A stretch of DNA of 37,574 bases from the NCBI GenBank assembly GCA_024639225.1, contig JAHEIS010000010.1, positions 1 through 37,574 of the forward strand, written 5' to 3'. The DNA is from Actinomycetes bacterium. Lineage in GTDB: Bacteria; Actinomycetota; Thermoleophilia; Miltoncostaeales; Miltoncostaeaceae. The notes under the pieces were generated by a model. That model saw only the letters and a program-made list of their open reading frames with translations. It was not told where the DNA came from and did no database searches. The translations under genes were made by a program, and so were the position numbers. Of this stretch, positions 1 through 7,439 are shown piece by piece. Numbering within the stretch: the first letter of the stretch is position 1; each line of letters starts with the position of its first letter.

Positions 1-902
1 GGCGCCTTGCCCGCGGCGGTCTGTCCGTCGAGCGCGCCCTCGCCGGTGATGCACAGCGAAGCGCCGGCGAGCAGTCCGTCCAGACCGACCGCGTCGAGTA
101 CGACCTCCGCGCCCGCCTCGATCTGCGCGCCGGCCAGACCAGCCAGGCCCGCGGCGGCACCGCCCGCGGCTCCCGCCCCCGCTCGGGCGGCGACGTCGGC
201 GTCGTGGTCGGCGGCCATGATGCTGCCAAAGCGTTGCAGGCCGCCGTCAAGGCGGGCAACCGCGGCCGGATCGGCGCCCTTCTGCGGCCCGAAGACCGCC
301 GCGGCGCCTGACGGGCCGCAGAGCGGGTTGTCGACGTCGGCGACGATCCGCAACCGGGTTCGGGCCAGCCGCGGGTCGAGACGGGTGAGGTCGACCGACG
401 CCAACCGGGCAAGATCGGCGCCGGTGCCGCCGAGCGTCTCGCCGCTCGCATCGAGCGGGCGGGCGCCGAGGGCCCGGAGCGCCCCGAGTCCGCCGTCGGT
501 CGTCGCGCTGCCCCCTACCCCGATCAGGATTTCGCGTGCGCCGGCGTCGAGCGCCGCCGCGATCAGTTGACCGGTGCCGAACGTACTCGTGCGCTCAGGA
601 TCCCGCTCCTCGGGCGTCAGGCGCTCGTAGCCGGAGGCCTGGGCGAGCTCGACGATGGCGGTCCGGTCGTCCTCGAGGATCCCGAAATCCGCATCGATCT
701 CCCGCCCGAGCGGATCGTGCGCCCGAACGGTGAGTCGCCGGCCCGCGCGTGCGCTGAGCAACGCGTCCAGCGTCCCCTGGCCGCCGTCGGCGACCGGGAC
801 TTCGATCGCCTCAAGCCCCCGGTCCCGGAGGCCGGCTGCGATGGCCGCCGCGGCATCGGCCGCGCCCACGGCGCCCTTGAAAGGACCGGGAGCGACGACC
901 AC
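1..902 (-). CDS. Glycerate kinase, GK type 1 family, C-terminus cut by window edge
   Basis: Phosphorylates D-glycerate with ATP in the cytoplasm (glyoxylate/serine or sugar-acid breakdown). The minus-strand frame is open from a GTG at 902 to base 1, about 300 residues; family members are near 380, so roughly 80 are missing. The N-terminus reads MVVAPGPFKGAVGA, the counterpart of the family's A-P-D-x-F-K-G nucleotide region but with Gly where Asp is usual. Later segments fit the family: VADGGQGTLDA, ELAQASGYERL, TFGTGQLI, IGVGGSATTDGGLGAL, DVDNPLCGPSGAA and FGPQKGAD. The start lies 8 bases after the SDR stop, so it is last in a four-gene minus operon. No clear ribosome site precedes the GTG; a CTG at 914 in the same frame is a weaker alternative. 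Family is certain; which glycerate isomer/product (2- or 3-phosphoglycerate) cannot be told. Confidence 0.9.
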   Translation of the reverse strand, partial: MVVAPGPFKGAVGAADAAAAIAAGLRDRGLEAIEVPVADGGQGTLDALLSARAGRRLTVRAHDPLGREIDADFGILEDDRTAIVELAQASGYERLTPEERDPERTSTFGTGQLIAAALDAGAREILIGVGGSATTDGGLGALRALGARPLDASGETLGGTGADLARLASVDLTRLDPRLARTRLRIVADVDNPLCGPSGAAAVFGPQKGADPAAVARLDGGLQRFGSIMAADHDADVAARAGAGAAGGAAAGLAGLAGAQIEAGAEVVLDAVGLDGLLAGASLCITGEGALDGQTAAGKA

Positions 903-910
903 CCGGAGGA

Positions 911-1753
911 TCAGGACCCCCAGTCGACGCCGAGGAAGTCGTGAAGGGTGGCCCGCCGGGCCTCCCGCTCCGGCGAGGCCGCGACGATCGCCATCAACTC
1001 GCGCGCGTCGTCGCCGACCGGGGCCCGCAGCGGCGTGTCCGGGTCATCGATGGCCGCCGACACCGCTGCGGCGACGTCGTCGGCGGTCGAGGAGTAGCGC
1101 TCGCGCCAGCGGCCGAAGGCGCCGAGCATCCCCCCGAACAGGGGCGCGTAGGGACCCTCGCCGGACGTGGCGGCGCCGGACACCCGGGTGGCCTGCGAGA
1201 ACTCGGTCGCCACCATGCCGGGCTCGAGCATCGCGATCCGGATCCCGAACGGGGCCACCTCGCTCGACAGAGACTCGCCGATGGAAGTCAACGCGGCCTT
1301 GCTCGCGCTGTACCAGCCGAGCATCGGCGAAGCACCGCGGGCCGCGATCGAGGAGACCATCACGATTACACCGCCGGATTTCCGCATGCCGGGCAGGGCC
1401 GCGCGCAGGACGTTCCCGGCGCCGAAGACGTTCACCTCGAACATCTCGCGGGCGACCTCCTGGTCGGACTCCTCGACCGCGGAGAACATCGCGTGGCCCG
1501 CGTTGAGGACCAGGGCCCGTACGGGTCCCGCCTGCTCGGCGGCGGCGACGGCCGCGTTCACCGATGACGGATCGGTGACGTCGCACCGGACGATCCTCAG
1601 GCGCGGGAGCGCTCCGAGGTCGGCCTGCGCCCGGTCGACATCGCGCACACCGGCGACCACCACCCAGCCGTCGGCGAGCAGCCGCTGAGCGCATGCGCGG
1701 CCGATACCGCGCCCCGCTCCGGTGATGAACGCCACACCACCCCTGTCAGCCAC
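911..1753 (-). CDS. Short-chain dehydrogenase/reductase (classical SDR)
   Basis: Soluble NAD(P)-dependent oxidoreductase of unknown substrate. Rossmann motif TGAGRGIG is near the N-terminus, followed by CDVTD, the structural NAG motif (LNAGHAMF), and the catalytic Ser in VMVSSIAARG with YSASKAAL (Tyr-x-x-x-Lys); the PGMVATEF stretch follows. I place the start at GTG 1753 (280 residues): it overlaps the kinase stop by 8 bases and has a strong AGGAGGA Shine-Dalgarno six bases upstream. An upstream GTG at 1771 would add six residues but lacks this site. It is third in the operon response regulator, kinase, SDR, glycerate kinase. An SDR next to a glycerate kinase suggests but does not prove a hydroxyacid pathway (for example tartronate semialdehyde or hydroxypyruvate reduction is normally done by other families). 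Confidence 0.88.
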   Translation of the reverse strand: MADRGGVAFITGAGRGIGRACAQRLLADGWVVVAGVRDVDRAQADLGALPRLRIVRCDVTDPSSVNAAVAAAEQAGPVRALVLNAGHAMFSAVEESDQEVAREMFEVNVFGAGNVLRAALPGMRKSGGVIVMVSSIAARGASPMLGWYSASKAALTSIGESLSSEVAPFGIRIAMLEPGMVATEFSQATRVSGAATSGEGPYAPLFGGMLGAFGRWRERYSSTADDVAAAVSAAIDDPDTPLRAPVGDDARELMAIVAASPEREARRATLHDFLGVDWGS

Positions 1754-3536
1754 GATTCTCCTCCTGCTCATCCCCCGCGACGCCGCTGAGTATGGGCTCG
1801 GCGGGCAGCCGGAGCGTGAACGTGCTTCCGACGCCCTCCATCGACTTCAACTCGATCGTGCCGCCATGGGCCTCGGCGAGCCCACGGGCGATCGCCAGGC
1901 CGAGACCCGCCGAATGGCCGACCCGCGACGGATCTCCACGGTAGAAGCGATCGAAGATGAAGGGCTGGTCGTCGACGGCAATGCCCTCGCCGTCGTCGGC
2001 GACCGAGACCTCAGGCCCGTCGCCGGCATCCGCGACCGAGATCCGGATGCGACCGCCTTCGGCCGTGTGGCGCAGGGCGTTGTCGAGGAGGATGAGGAGG
2101 ATCTGCTCGACGCGCGCAGGGTCCGCGGTCACCGCCATTCCGTCGGGCGGTACGTAGACGTGCATCACCACGCCCTCGCGCTCGGCGAGGACGATGCGCG
2201 GCGCGGCCACCTCCTCCACCAGCTCGCCCAGATCGAACAGCTCGGGGTCAAGGGGAAACGCCCCCGAATCAAGGCGCGCGAGCTGGAGCTGCTCTTCGAT
2301 AAGTCGCTCCAGCCGCACGATCTCCTGATCCATCAGGCTGCGGAACTCGACGCGGTCCTCCTCATTGAGGTTCCCCTCCGAAAGGATCTCCTGGAAACCC
2401 TTGATGGCCGCCAGTGGTGTCTTGAGCTCGTGGGACACATTGGCCACCAGATCGCGCCGGGCGCGCGCCAGCTTGCGTTCCTCGGTCACGTCGCGCAGCG
2501 TCACGACTGCGCCCGCGGCGGAGTCGGGCATCGCGGCGACGTGCACGTCGAGCTCGCAGTTGTCGCCCACCCGCATTTCGCCGGTGACCTGGCGTCCCCC
2601 GCCCGGGCCCAGGACGGCCCGCACGAGGTCCATGAGCTCACCCGGAGGGGTTCCCTCCGGGGAGCCGTCCGGCTGCAGGCCCAGGTACCTCCGGGCGGGC
2701 GCGTTGGCCAGGGTCACCCGGCCTTCGGCGTCCACCGCGATGACGCCCTCCTGGAGCCGGGCGATCAGACCCTCGGCGCGGTCGCGGTCGTGGGTGATCT
2801 CGGCCACCAGGCCCTGGAGGCGCCCGGCCATGGAGTTCAGGCCGGAGCTGAGTGTCGTGAGCTCGACGGGCCCGACATCGGGCGCCCGCGCGGCGAGGTT
2901 CCCGGAGGCGAGCTCGGACGCCGCCGTCGCCAGGCCGGCGATCCGGCGACCGAGCATGCGCGCGATGACGTACCCGGCGAGTGACGCGAGCACCAGGACC
3001 GCCGCGATGGCGAGGAAGACCCGGCTGCGGATGAGGCCGATCTCCGCCTGATCGCCCGCAGGTGCGGCTGCCTCGATCGACCCCACGGTCGCCCCGCCCT
3101 CGCTGAACATGGGCACGGCGACGACCAAGATCCGGACGTTGTCACCGCGATCGGCAATGCGCGCCTGCGGGGCGCCGCTCTCGAGCAGCGCGCTGAGCAG
3201 TGTGTCGTTGGTATCCAGGTACCGGCTCCGGTCCGGAAAGGAGGCGACGAGGCCGCTCGCCTCGGCGCGTACGTCCGCGCGCAGATCGAGCGAAAGCCGG
3301 CGGACCTCCTCGCCGAACTCCGCGGGGGAACCGCTCGCGGCGAGAGTCGGCCCGGCGGCGAGCACCTGCTCACGGAGCTGGGCGACGTCGCGCAGCGCGG
3401 TGTCGTTGCGGACGCTCGACTCGAGACGCGGGAGCATCACCAGCACGAGCGTCAGGCAGGCCAGCAAGCCCACCGCCACGGTGGCGAGGCCGATCCAGAC
3501 CTGGAGTCCGATCCGGCGTGAGCCGGGGATTCTCAT
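1746..3536 (-). CDS. Membrane sensor histidine kinase (HAMP-PAS-HisKA-HATPase)
   Basis: Sensor of a two-component system, 596 residues. Transmembrane helix 1 at about 13-35, an extracytoplasmic sensor of about 140 residues, helix 2 at about 173-192, HAMP at about 190-245, a PAS-like domain at about 255-350 (LIARLQEGVIAVDAEGRV), then HisKA with the H box VANVSHELKTPLAAIKG, phosphorylated His at 369. The ATP domain has the N box (VEQILLILLDNALRH, Asn 486), G1 (DDGEGI), F box (FIFDRFYRGD) and G2 (GLGLAIARGLAEAHGG). All catalytic boxes are intact. The ATG at 3536 overlaps the regulator stop as ATGA, so translation is coupled. The architecture resembles PhoR/ResE/MprB-type kinases; the signal cannot be read from sequence, but the divergent HtrA gene suggests envelope or protein-folding stress. 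Confidence 0.95.
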   Translation of the reverse strand: MRIPGSRRIGLQVWIGLATVAVGLLACLTLVLVMLPRLESSVRNDTALRDVAQLREQVLAAGPTLAASGSPAEFGEEVRRLSLDLRADVRAEASGLVASFPDRSRYLDTNDTLLSALLESGAPQARIADRGDNVRILVVAVPMFSEGGATVGSIEAAAPAGDQAEIGLIRSRVFLAIAAVLVLASLAGYVIARMLGRRIAGLATAASELASGNLAARAPDVGPVELTTLSSGLNSMAGRLQGLVAEITHDRDRAEGLIARLQEGVIAVDAEGRVTLANAPARRYLGLQPDGSPEGTPPGELMDLVRAVLGPGGGRQVTGEMRVGDNCELDVHVAAMPDSAAGAVVTLRDVTEERKLARARRDLVANVSHELKTPLAAIKGFQEILSEGNLNEEDRVEFRSLMDQEIVRLERLIEEQLQLARLDSGAFPLDPELFDLGELVEEVAAPRIVLAEREGVVMHVYVPPDGMAVTADPARVEQILLILLDNALRHTAEGGRIRISVADAGDGPEVSVADDGEGIAVDDQPFIFDRFYRGDPSRVGHSAGLGLAIARGLAEAHGGTIELKSMEGVGSTFTLRLPAEPILSGVAGDEQEENRG

Positions 3537-4228
3537 CCCGGCGCGTCCTCGGATCCGAGGGCGTAGCCGACGCCCCGCACGGTGCGGATGAGGACCGGCT
3601 CGGAGGGATCGTCCTCGATCTTCTGCCGGAGGTGGCGGACGTGGACATCAACGCTGCGCAGGTCACCGAAGAAGGAGCCGTCCCACAGATGGTTCATCAG
3701 CTCCTCGCGCGTGAACACGCGTCGCGGTGAACCGGCGAGTTTGTGCAGGATCTCGAACTCGGACTTGGTCAACCGGACCGGCGCGCCGGCCTTGGTCACC
3801 GTGTGGGCGACCGGATCGAGCTCGATTTCACCGAATCGCAGCGTCGCGCCCCGCTCGTTGTCAAGGTCCGCGCGGCGCAGGTTGGCCTTCACACGGGCGA
3901 CGAGCTCGCGCGGGGAAAAGGGTTTGGGCACATAGTCGTCGGCGCCGAGCTCGAGGCCGAGGATGCGGTCGAGTTCCTCGCCCCGGGCCGAGAGGATGAT
4001 GATGGGCGTCGCGCGCTCCGCCCTGATCCGCTTACAGACCTCTAGTCCGTCGATCCCCGGGAGCATCAGGTCGAGGACGACCAGATCCACCTTCTCGGTC
4101 TCGACGAGTTTGAGCGCAGAGTCGCCGTCGTCGGCGGTGAGAACCTCGAAGCCGACGTCGGTCAGGGCGTGGCGGACGATCTTGCGGATCGAGGGCTCGT
4201 CATCGACGACGAGAATGCGCTGACTCAT
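3533..4228 (-). CDS. OmpR/PhoB-family response regulator
   Basis: DNA-binding partner of the kinase encoded just downstream, 231 residues. The receiver domain spans about 1-118, with acidic pocket Asp 9/10, phosphoacceptor Asp 53 (VVLDLMLPGIDG), Ser 80/Ala 81 switch region and Lys 102 (YVPKPF). The winged-helix domain occupies about 130-228 (RLTKSEFEILHKL, FTREELMNHLW, RSVDVHVRHLRQKI, IRTVRGVGYAL). The start ATG at 4228 has an AAGGCAGG ribosome site. It is the first gene of the minus operon and is divergent from the HtrA gene across a 188-base gap containing repeated TTAAC-type elements, the likely place for autoregulation. Sequence alone does not tell PhoP, RegX3 or MprA orthology. Confidence 0.95.
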   Translation of the reverse strand: MSQRILVVDDEPSIRKIVRHALTDVGFEVLTADDGDSALKLVETEKVDLVVLDLMLPGIDGLEVCKRIRAERATPIIILSARGEELDRILGLELGADDYVPKPFSPRELVARVKANLRRADLDNERGATLRFGEIELDPVAHTVTKAGAPVRLTKSEFEILHKLAGSPRRVFTREELMNHLWDGSFFGDLRSVDVHVRHLRQKIEDDPSEPVLIRTVRGVGYALGSEDAPG

Positions 4229-4311
4229 GCGACCTGCCTTGGAAGTGCACCGGAACGACCCACACGCTATCGCTCCGGCATGAGGGCACGGTGGCGCTTG
4301 CGGGGGCGCGC

Positions 4312-4359
4312 CTTAACACGGGATAGGCGTCTGCTTTAACCCGGGTCCGCTTTAACCCG
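4312..4359. promoter_or_regulatory. Repeated TTAACcCG elements between response regulator and HtrA
   Basis: The 188-base gap 4229-4416 is the divergent control region. It holds an exact 11-base direct repeat GCTTTAACCCG at 4333-4343 and 4349-4359 (period 16), preceded by a related CTTAACACGG at 4312-4321 (TTAAC to TTAAC distance 23). A/T-rich TTAA is unusual in this GC-rich background. Winged-helix response regulators bind direct repeats, so this is a candidate operator for the adjacent regulator, inferred only from position and repetition; the 16-base period is not the 11-base one best known for this family. I see no convincing -35/-10 pair. Confidence 0.45.
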
Positions 4360-4416
4360 ATGGTGTCGGTGGGCAGACGCCGACGGGAACGACCAACACC
4401 GGGGCAGGATCACCAC

Positions 4417-5736
4417 ATGTCGAAGATGGACAACCCCTACCCACCGCGACGGGCACAGCAGACGGAGCCGCTTCCATCCCTCGACGCGAGCGGCGAGTTC
4501 ACCGCCGCACCCCATGTCGCACCGCCGCCGCGCCGACGGGGCCTGTCGCGCCTGGGCATGCCGTTCGCCGCCGCGCTCGCCGGTGGCGTCGTCGCGCTCG
4601 GCGGCGCCGCGGTCACGGGCAACCTCGGCGGAGATGAGGTCCCCGTCGCGGGAACCAACGCGCCGGCCAACCTGCCCTCGGCCGGGTCGTCCGGGCCGCT
4701 GACCGAGGCGATCACCCCGCCGACAACCGCCGACAACGAGGGCGAGGGTCCTGAGACCGCCGCGGATGTCGGCACCGATGCCCTCAGCGTCTCCGAGATC
4801 GTCCAGCGAACCGCGCCGGGCGTCGTGAAGGTCGAGGTCCCGGGCGTCGGCCTGGGATCGGGCTTCCTCGTCGACGAGACCGGCCACATTCTCACGAACC
4901 AGCACGTCGTGGATGGGGCACAGCTCGCCGAGGTGGAGTTCGATGACGGTTCGACTCGCGAGGCGCGCATCCTCGGCACCGACCCCACCGTCGACCTCGC
5001 CGTGCTGAAGGTCACCGAGATCCCCGATTCGGCATCACCGGTTGATCTGGGTCAGAGCGCCCGGGTGATCGTCGGCGCCCCGGTCATCGCCCTCGGGAGC
5101 CCCTTCGGCCTGGAGCGGACCGCCACGGCGGGCATCGTCTCCGCGGTCAAGCGACGCATCACCTCACCGAACCGCCAGCTGATCCCCAACGTGATCCAGA
5201 CGGACGCCGCGATCAACTCCGGCAACTCCGGCGGACCGTTGTTCAACCGCCGCGCCGAGGTCATCGGCATGAACAGCCAGATCGCCTCCGGCGCTGGTGG
5301 GGGCAATGTCGGCATCGGCTTCGCGGTGCCGATCGACACCCTCAAGCCGATCGCCGACGCGATCATCCGCACGGGCGAGCCGGAGCACGCCTACGTCGGG
5401 ATCACGGGCACGCCGCTCACCTCGGACACCGCCGACCAGCTGGGTCTGGGCGATCTGCGCGGTGTGATCGTCGTCGAGGTTGACGGCGACAGCGGCGCGG
5501 CGGCGGCCGGTCTCGTGCCGACGGAACTCACCGGCGAGGGCGAGAACGAGCGAGTCACCAAGGAGGGTGACATCATCGTCGCCGCCGACGGCGCGCCCGT
5601 CTCGGACTTCGACGAGCTGATCCAGGCGATCTCGGCCAAGGCCGTGGGCGATGACATCACGCTGACCGTGCGCCGCGGCGGCGATGAACGCCAAGTCACC
5701 GTGACCCTGGGGGACCGACCCGACGACGTCGGCTGA
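4417..5736 (+). CDS. Membrane-anchored HtrA/DegP-type serine protease with PDZ domain
   Basis: Quality-control protease of the cell envelope, 439 residues from ATG 4417. An in-frame ATG at 4360 would add 19 residues but lies within the upstream repeats; 4417 is preceded by GGGGCAGGAT. A cytoplasmic N-terminal tail of about 40 residues leads to one transmembrane helix (about 46-68), a Pro/Thr/Glu-rich linker, and a trypsin-like domain with an intact triad: His 163 (TNQHVVD), Asp 193 (TVDLAVLKV) and Ser 271 (NSGNSGGPLF). A single PDZ domain follows (about 330-435, AYVGITGTPL to QVTVTLGD). The topology places the protease outside the membrane. It is divergent from the two-component operon, as pepD is linked to mprAB in mycobacteria, so control by that regulator is plausible. 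A 39-base gap separates it from the GNAT gene. Confidence 0.95.
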   Translation: MSKMDNPYPPRRAQQTEPLPSLDASGEFTAAPHVAPPPRRRGLSRLGMPFAAALAGGVVALGGAAVTGNLGGDEVPVAGTNAPANLPSAGSSGPLTEAITPPTTADNEGEGPETAADVGTDALSVSEIVQRTAPGVVKVEVPGVGLGSGFLVDETGHILTNQHVVDGAQLAEVEFDDGSTREARILGTDPTVDLAVLKVTEIPDSASPVDLGQSARVIVGAPVIALGSPFGLERTATAGIVSAVKRRITSPNRQLIPNVIQTDAAINSGNSGGPLFNRRAEVIGMNSQIASGAGGGNVGIGFAVPIDTLKPIADAIIRTGEPEHAYVGITGTPLTSDTADQLGLGDLRGVIVVEVDGDSGAAAAGLVPTELTGEGENERVTKEGDIIVAADGAPVSDFDELIQAISAKAVGDDITLTVRRGGDERQVTVTLGDRPDDVG

Positions 5737-5775
5737 GCCCTTGAGACGGCCACTCCCAGCGGGCATCGTTGGGAC

Positions 5776-6288
5776 GTGGCCGATCTGACCCTGCGCCCCG
5801 CCGAAGACGTCGACGCGGCGGCGATCGGCGCGATCTATGACGAGGGGATCGCGGGCGGAAACGCCACGTTCGCCACCGGGGTTCACGATGCCGCCGAGCG
5901 GCGGGCCTGGCTCGCCGCCCGTGACGAGCGGGCGCCGGTCTGGGTAGCCGAGCACGACGAAGCCGTGGTCGCCTGGGGCGCCCTTGCTCCGGTTTCGCAC
6001 CGGCCGTGGTACCACGGCGTCGCGGAGTACACCGTCTACGTGTCCGAGAGCGGGCGGGGCGCCGGCGTGGGCCGCGTCATCCTGGAGACCCTGGTGGCGA
6101 TCGCCCCGGGTCACGGCTACTGGAAGCTCGTCGGGATGATCCTGCCCGAGAACACCGCCGGCCTGCGCCTCGCCGCCGGCTGCGGCTTCCGGCAGGTCGG
6201 CATCCACCGCGCCCATGCGCAAGCCGCAGGCCGCTGGCGCGACGTGGCCCTCCTCGAGCTCCACCTGACCGAGGAGATCTCCGGATGA
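5776..6288 (+). CDS. GNAT N-acetyltransferase, phosphinothricin/arsinothricin (ArsN1)-like
   Basis: Transfers acetyl from acetyl-CoA to an amine, 170 residues from GTG 5776. The sequence matches the Bar/Pat/ArsN1 group: LRPAEDVDAAAIGAIYDEGI near the N-terminus, the YTVYVSES strand, the acetyl-CoA loop GRGAGVGR (about 93-100), the NTAGLRLAAGCGFRQVG segment, and the W-x-D-V terminal strand (GRWRDVALLEL). Members acetylate phosphinothricin, methionine sulfoximine or arsinothricin; substrate cannot be fixed here. It overlaps lipB as ATGA, and an ArsC-like gene is two genes downstream, which gives some weight to the arsenical reading. The ribosome site is weak (GTTGGGAC). Confidence 0.82.
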   Translation: MADLTLRPAEDVDAAAIGAIYDEGIAGGNATFATGVHDAAERRAWLAARDERAPVWVAEHDEAVVAWGALAPVSHRPWYHGVAEYTVYVSESGRGAGVGRVILETLVAIAPGHGYWKLVGMILPENTAGLRLAAGCGFRQVGIHRAHAQAAGRWRDVALLELHLTEEISG

Positions 6289-6953
6289 GCGCCGCGCCGG
6301 GACGCCTCGTTCGCACCGGGACGATCGGCTACCGCGAGGCCTGGGACCTCCAGCGTCGGCTCGCGGGGGCCCGCCGCGAGGGCGAGATCGAGGATCTGGT
6401 CTGGCTGCTCGAACACGCGCCCGTCTTCACGACCGGACGCCACGGACGTCGTGAGGATCTGTTCCTCTCCGACGAGATGCTGGCCGAGCGCGGCGCCGAG
6501 TTCGTCGAGACCGATCGTGGCGGGCAGATGACCTGGCACGGGCCGGGCCAGACCACGGGCTATGTGATCGCCGATCTTCGCCGCCACGGAGTGCGACGCT
6601 TCGTACTCGCCCAGCTCGAGGCGATGGCGGAGGCCAGCGGTCTGGAGCACGCTGAGGTCGATGCGGAGCGCATGGGTGTGTACGTCGCGGGACGGAAGCT
6701 CGGCAGCGTCGGGCTACGGGTCACCCGCGGGGTCGCGTACCACGGGCTGGCGCTCAACCGCGATCCGGATCTGGGCTGGTTCGAGCTCATGAGCGCATGT
6801 GGCGCGCCGGATGTCGCTGCGACCTCAATTGTGAACGAGGGCGGCAACCCCGACCGGACTCTGATCGAATCCCGTCTGGCGGTGGCCCTGGCCGCGCGCC
6901 TCGACCTCGACCTCCGACCCGGCACGCTCGCCGAGATCGCGACGCCCGCATGA
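6285..6953 (+). CDS. lipB: Lipoyl(octanoyl) transferase LipB
   Basis: Moves octanoyl groups from acyl carrier protein to lipoyl domains, the first step of lipoate assembly; 222 residues. Signature segments are HAPVFTTGRHG, DRGGQMTWHGPGQTTGYV and AGRKLGSVGLRVTRGV with the catalytic Lys at 138; the acyl-accepting Cys is Cys 172 in the SACGAPDVAATSI segment, where the family usually has N-P-C-G. Start ATG 6285 overlaps the GNAT stop (ATGA) and has GAGGAG upstream; its own stop overlaps the next gene (ATGA). Substrates for it are encoded in this same window: the lipoyl domains of the E2 (aceF) and of the E3 (lpdA). The partner lipA is not in the window. Confidence 0.95.
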   Translation: MSAAPGRLVRTGTIGYREAWDLQRRLAGARREGEIEDLVWLLEHAPVFTTGRHGRREDLFLSDEMLAERGAEFVETDRGGQMTWHGPGQTTGYVIADLRRHGVRRFVLAQLEAMAEASGLEHAEVDAERMGVYVAGRKLGSVGLRVTRGVAYHGLALNRDPDLGWFELMSACGAPDVAATSIVNEGGNPDRTLIESRLAVALAARLDLDLRPGTLAEIATPA

Positions 6954-7411
6954 GCGACCGACCCTCCGTCCTCTTCCTCTGCGTCCACAACGCCGGCCGA
7001 TCCCAGATGGCCGCCGGCTGGCTCCGCCATCTGGCCGGAGACGACATCGGCGTCTGGTCGGCCGGATCGGAGCCCGCGGACCAGATCAACCCGGCGGCCG
7101 CCGCGGCGATGGGTGAGGTCGGCATCGACATCACCCGGAACCGGCCACGGCGCTGGACGGACGACATGGCCCGCGCAGCGGACGTGGTCGTGACCATGGG
7201 CTGCGGGGACGAGTGCCCGGTCTACCCGGGCGTCCGCCGCCTGGACTGGCCCCTCCCGGACCCTGCCGGCCAAGGCATCGACGCCGTCCGCCCGATCCGC
7301 GACGAGATCGAACAGAAGGTCCGCGCGCTGATCGCGGAGCTCGCCGAGGAACAGCCCCGTCCTTCCGGGGGGAGGACGTCAGGATGGCTCAACGTGTCCG
7401 GAGCCGAGTAA
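6950..7411 (+). CDS. ArsC-like arsenate reductase / low-molecular-weight phosphatase family
   Basis: Cytoplasmic protein of 153 residues with a P-loop C-x5-R at Cys 11 to Arg 17 (LFLCVHNAGRSQMAAGWL), the form seen in thiol-dependent arsenate reductases, and the D-P loop (DWPLPDPAG) of the LMW-phosphatase fold. VTMGCGDECPVYPG carries two further Cys that could serve in the disulfide relay. Such enzymes reduce arsenate to arsenite using thioredoxin or mycothiol; trxA/trxB lie elsewhere in this window. The ATG at 6950 overlaps the lipB stop. No arsenite pump or ArsR regulator is present nearby, so a phosphatase role cannot be excluded. It converges with pyruvate kinase, 28 bases away. Confidence 0.85.
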   Translation: MSDRPSVLFLCVHNAGRSQMAAGWLRHLAGDDIGVWSAGSEPADQINPAAAAAMGEVGIDITRNRPRRWTDDMARAADVVVTMGCGDECPVYPGVRRLDWPLPDPAGQGIDAVRPIRDEIEQKVRALIAELAEEQPRPSGGRTSGWLNVSGAE

Positions 7412-7439
7412 CGACCGAGGCGCCCGGAGATGGAGCGCT

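Noticed and set aside
1722-2984. Long plus-strand open frame of 420 codons opposite the sensor kinase
   Set aside because: It is the antisense shadow of a kinase with all conserved boxes; its His/Arg/Asp-rich product has no motif.
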